A DNA stretch of 64,000 bases from the NCBI GenBank assembly GCA_963787195.1, contig CAWBCI010000061.1:62001-126000 (forward strand), written 5' to 3'. A program made the translations under genes and the position numbers. The notes under the pieces are model-generated. The model was not told the DNA's origin, did no database searches, and saw nothing but the letters and a program-made list of their open reading frames with translations. Positions 62,964-64,000 of this stretch are shown piece by piece. Source of the DNA: CAWBCI01 sp963787195 (GTDB lineage: Bacteria > Bacteroidota > Bacteroidia > Bacteroidales > JAGOPY01). The stretch's first letter is position 1. The number at the start of each line of letters is the position of its first letter.

Positions 62964-64000
62964 TTATTTGTCGAGTTGGTTCAGTGCGAAGGCATAGGCC
63001 CCGATGGAAACTGCCCGGGATGTTCCCAGGCGTGTAATTCCAACACCGATATAGCGGGAAGGATCATAGCTGACTTTACGTTCGCTGAAAGGTACTGTAA
63101 TCTCGGTGGCCTTATTTGCCAGGAAGATTTCCAGTTCTTTATCATTTTCAAGGTTGAGGGCTGTAATTTCCATACGATGCAGGGAATTTCCACTTACAGA
63201 ATGGAAAGATGCATTCATCTCATCGACCAGCTTTTGGAGGAAGAGCTGGTAAGCGCCTGAGATCCCCCCTCCGATAACGACAGATGCATCGAGCAGGGTA
63301 ACAGTATTTGCAAGGGAATCCCCGGCCACAATAGCCAGTTCTTCATATGCGATGAGGGCGGCTTTGCGGTTTCCTTCACCGTTCCCGAGACCAATCTCCT
63401 GAATATCTTTCGGGTTAGGGCATTCCTCAATACTGATACCTGCTTCCCGGGAATAAACCCGTTTCACACCCCGGATGCTTACGCTGTCTTCAACGCTGCT
63501 ATCAGGGTATAATCTGTTCCGCATGCGGTTAATTTCGCCCCCTGCAGAATTATCGCCCTGGAATAAAGTTCCGTTACGTACGATGCCTCCCCCGAAACCG
63601 GTACCGAAAGTAGCCCCGAAAAGATTCATGTAACGCCTCGGATTATTGTGCTTTTCAAGTAATATATTAATATCCGAAAGAAGCCCTGCTATAGCTTCTC
63701 CGTAAGTAAAAATATCCCCGTCATTATTAATATAAACAGGCACATGAAATTCATCTTCAAGCATAGCTTTCAGGGCCACTCCCCCCCTGAAAACCGGCAG
63801 GTTTTCAAGATCCCCTATGATCCCATGACGGTAGTCAGCCGGTCCCGGAAAAACGAAACTGATAGCAACCGGGTCTTCATCCAGGGCTCCTCTGATATCA
63901 CTGAAACCTTTCTTAAGTTTTTCCAGGACCTCCTTTAGGTTATCCCCTTTAGCTTTCAGACGATGGGGTTCGAAAAGTTCCTCACCAGCTCTGACTGCAT
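62964..64000 (-). CDS. ROK-family sugar kinase-like protein, 5' end cut by window
   Basis: The frame runs uninterrupted to the window edge; about 345 codons are present and the N-terminal phosphate-binding motif lies outside. A shorter frame from GTG at 63779 is not the true start, since AISFVFPGPADY and GDLENLPVFRGG continue the family sequence upstream. Other ROK motifs are INNDGD (catalytic Asp), GTGFGGGIV, AGGEINR and VVIGGGIS. The usual zinc motif (CxCGxxGC) is absent. It is probably a hexokinase-type enzyme such as glucokinase or fructokinase, or a relative with altered fold support. Confidence 0.85.
   Translation of the reverse strand, partial: AVRAGEELFEPHRLKAKGDNLKEVLEKLKKGFSDIRGALDEDPVAISFVFPGPADYRHGIIGDLENLPVFRGGVALKAMLEDEFHVPVYINNDGDIFTYGEAIAGLLSDINILLEKHNNPRRYMNLFGATFGTGFGGGIVRNGTLFQGDNSAGGEINRMRNRLYPDSSVEDSVSIRGVKRVYSREAGISIEECPNPKDIQEIGLGNGEGNRKAALIAYEELAIVAGDSLANTVTLLDASVVIGGGISGAYQLFLQKLVDEMNASFHSVSGNSLHRMEITALNLENDKELEIFLANKATEITVPFSERKVSYDPSRYIGVGITRLGTSRAVSIGAYAFALNQLDK

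Noticed and set aside
63780..64000. Suspected fourth frameshift in the ROK gene
   Set aside because: On recounting the run of five A at 63850 the frame stays open to the window edge and reads normal ROK sequence.

Overview
The window comes from a Bacteroidota genome, most likely a free-living anaerobic or facultative Bacteroidales/Marinilabiliales-type organism. Evidence: Bacteroidota -7 promoter boxes (TAnnTTTG) with no Shine-Dalgarno sequences; gldD and gldE beside ssb and mutY; two secreted proteins with type IX secretion (T9SS) sorting domains; a DUF5777 barrel; a fused HAD-GH65 phosphorylase; a 29-residue very basic ribosomal-type protein beside an HU gene. I saw no rRNA, tRNA, CRISPR array, phage or transposase gene.

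Layout. 1-736: the tail of an upstream gene, then a repeat-rich gap. 0.7-8.2 kb: alpha-glucoside unit (GH13, HAD-GH65, P-loop kinase, convergent MFS sugar porter). 8.3-10.9 kb: GH2 beta-mannosidase lipoprotein. 10.9-17.8 kb: an Fnr-like regulator and a multiheme cytochrome locus (hexaheme lipoprotein, monoheme lipoprotein, DUF5777 outer-membrane barrel, membrane-anchored heptaheme, di-heme b-type cytochrome, and a convergent heptaheme NapC/NirT protein). 17.9-26.3 kb: SDR-DUF2867 protein, outer-membrane barrel, PAP2-like membrane protein, rpoN, asnS, DAHP synthase/chorismate mutase, corA. 26.6-30.6 kb: two T9SS cargo proteins. 30.6-35.3 kb: gldD, gldE, ssb, mutY, HU and the small basic protein. 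35.5-41.2 kb: rng, trpS, hflX, lnt. 41.3-54.0 kb: a MacAB/FtsX-type ABC system (adaptor, small protein, three permeases, one ATPase) divergent from a sigma-54 response regulator and its histidine kinase. 54.1-64 kb: M28 glutaminyl-cyclase-like lipoprotein, PIN-PhoH ATPase, GH3 beta-glucosidase, polA, MBL-fold hydrolase, and a ROK protein cut by the window end.

The most interesting region is 10.9-17.8 kb. A Crp/Fnr protein with Fnr-like cysteines precedes a perfect TTGATATATATCAA site and an operon carrying 14 heme motifs plus a cytochrome b; a convergent seven-heme NapC/NirT protein follows. Together they give two separate quinol-oxidising inner-membrane candidates plus outer-membrane parts, which is compatible with an oxygen-regulated periplasmic or extracellular electron-transfer chain. 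That function is inference.

Three genes (GH65 fusion, MFS porter, polA) are each split by one extra nucleotide. Because polA is one of them, insertion errors in the assembly are likelier than real decay. Intergenic DNA shows three repeat classes: a structured ~115-175 bp element in three copies, GTCGCGAC-core palindromes at two sites, and heptamer tandem arrays at five gaps.
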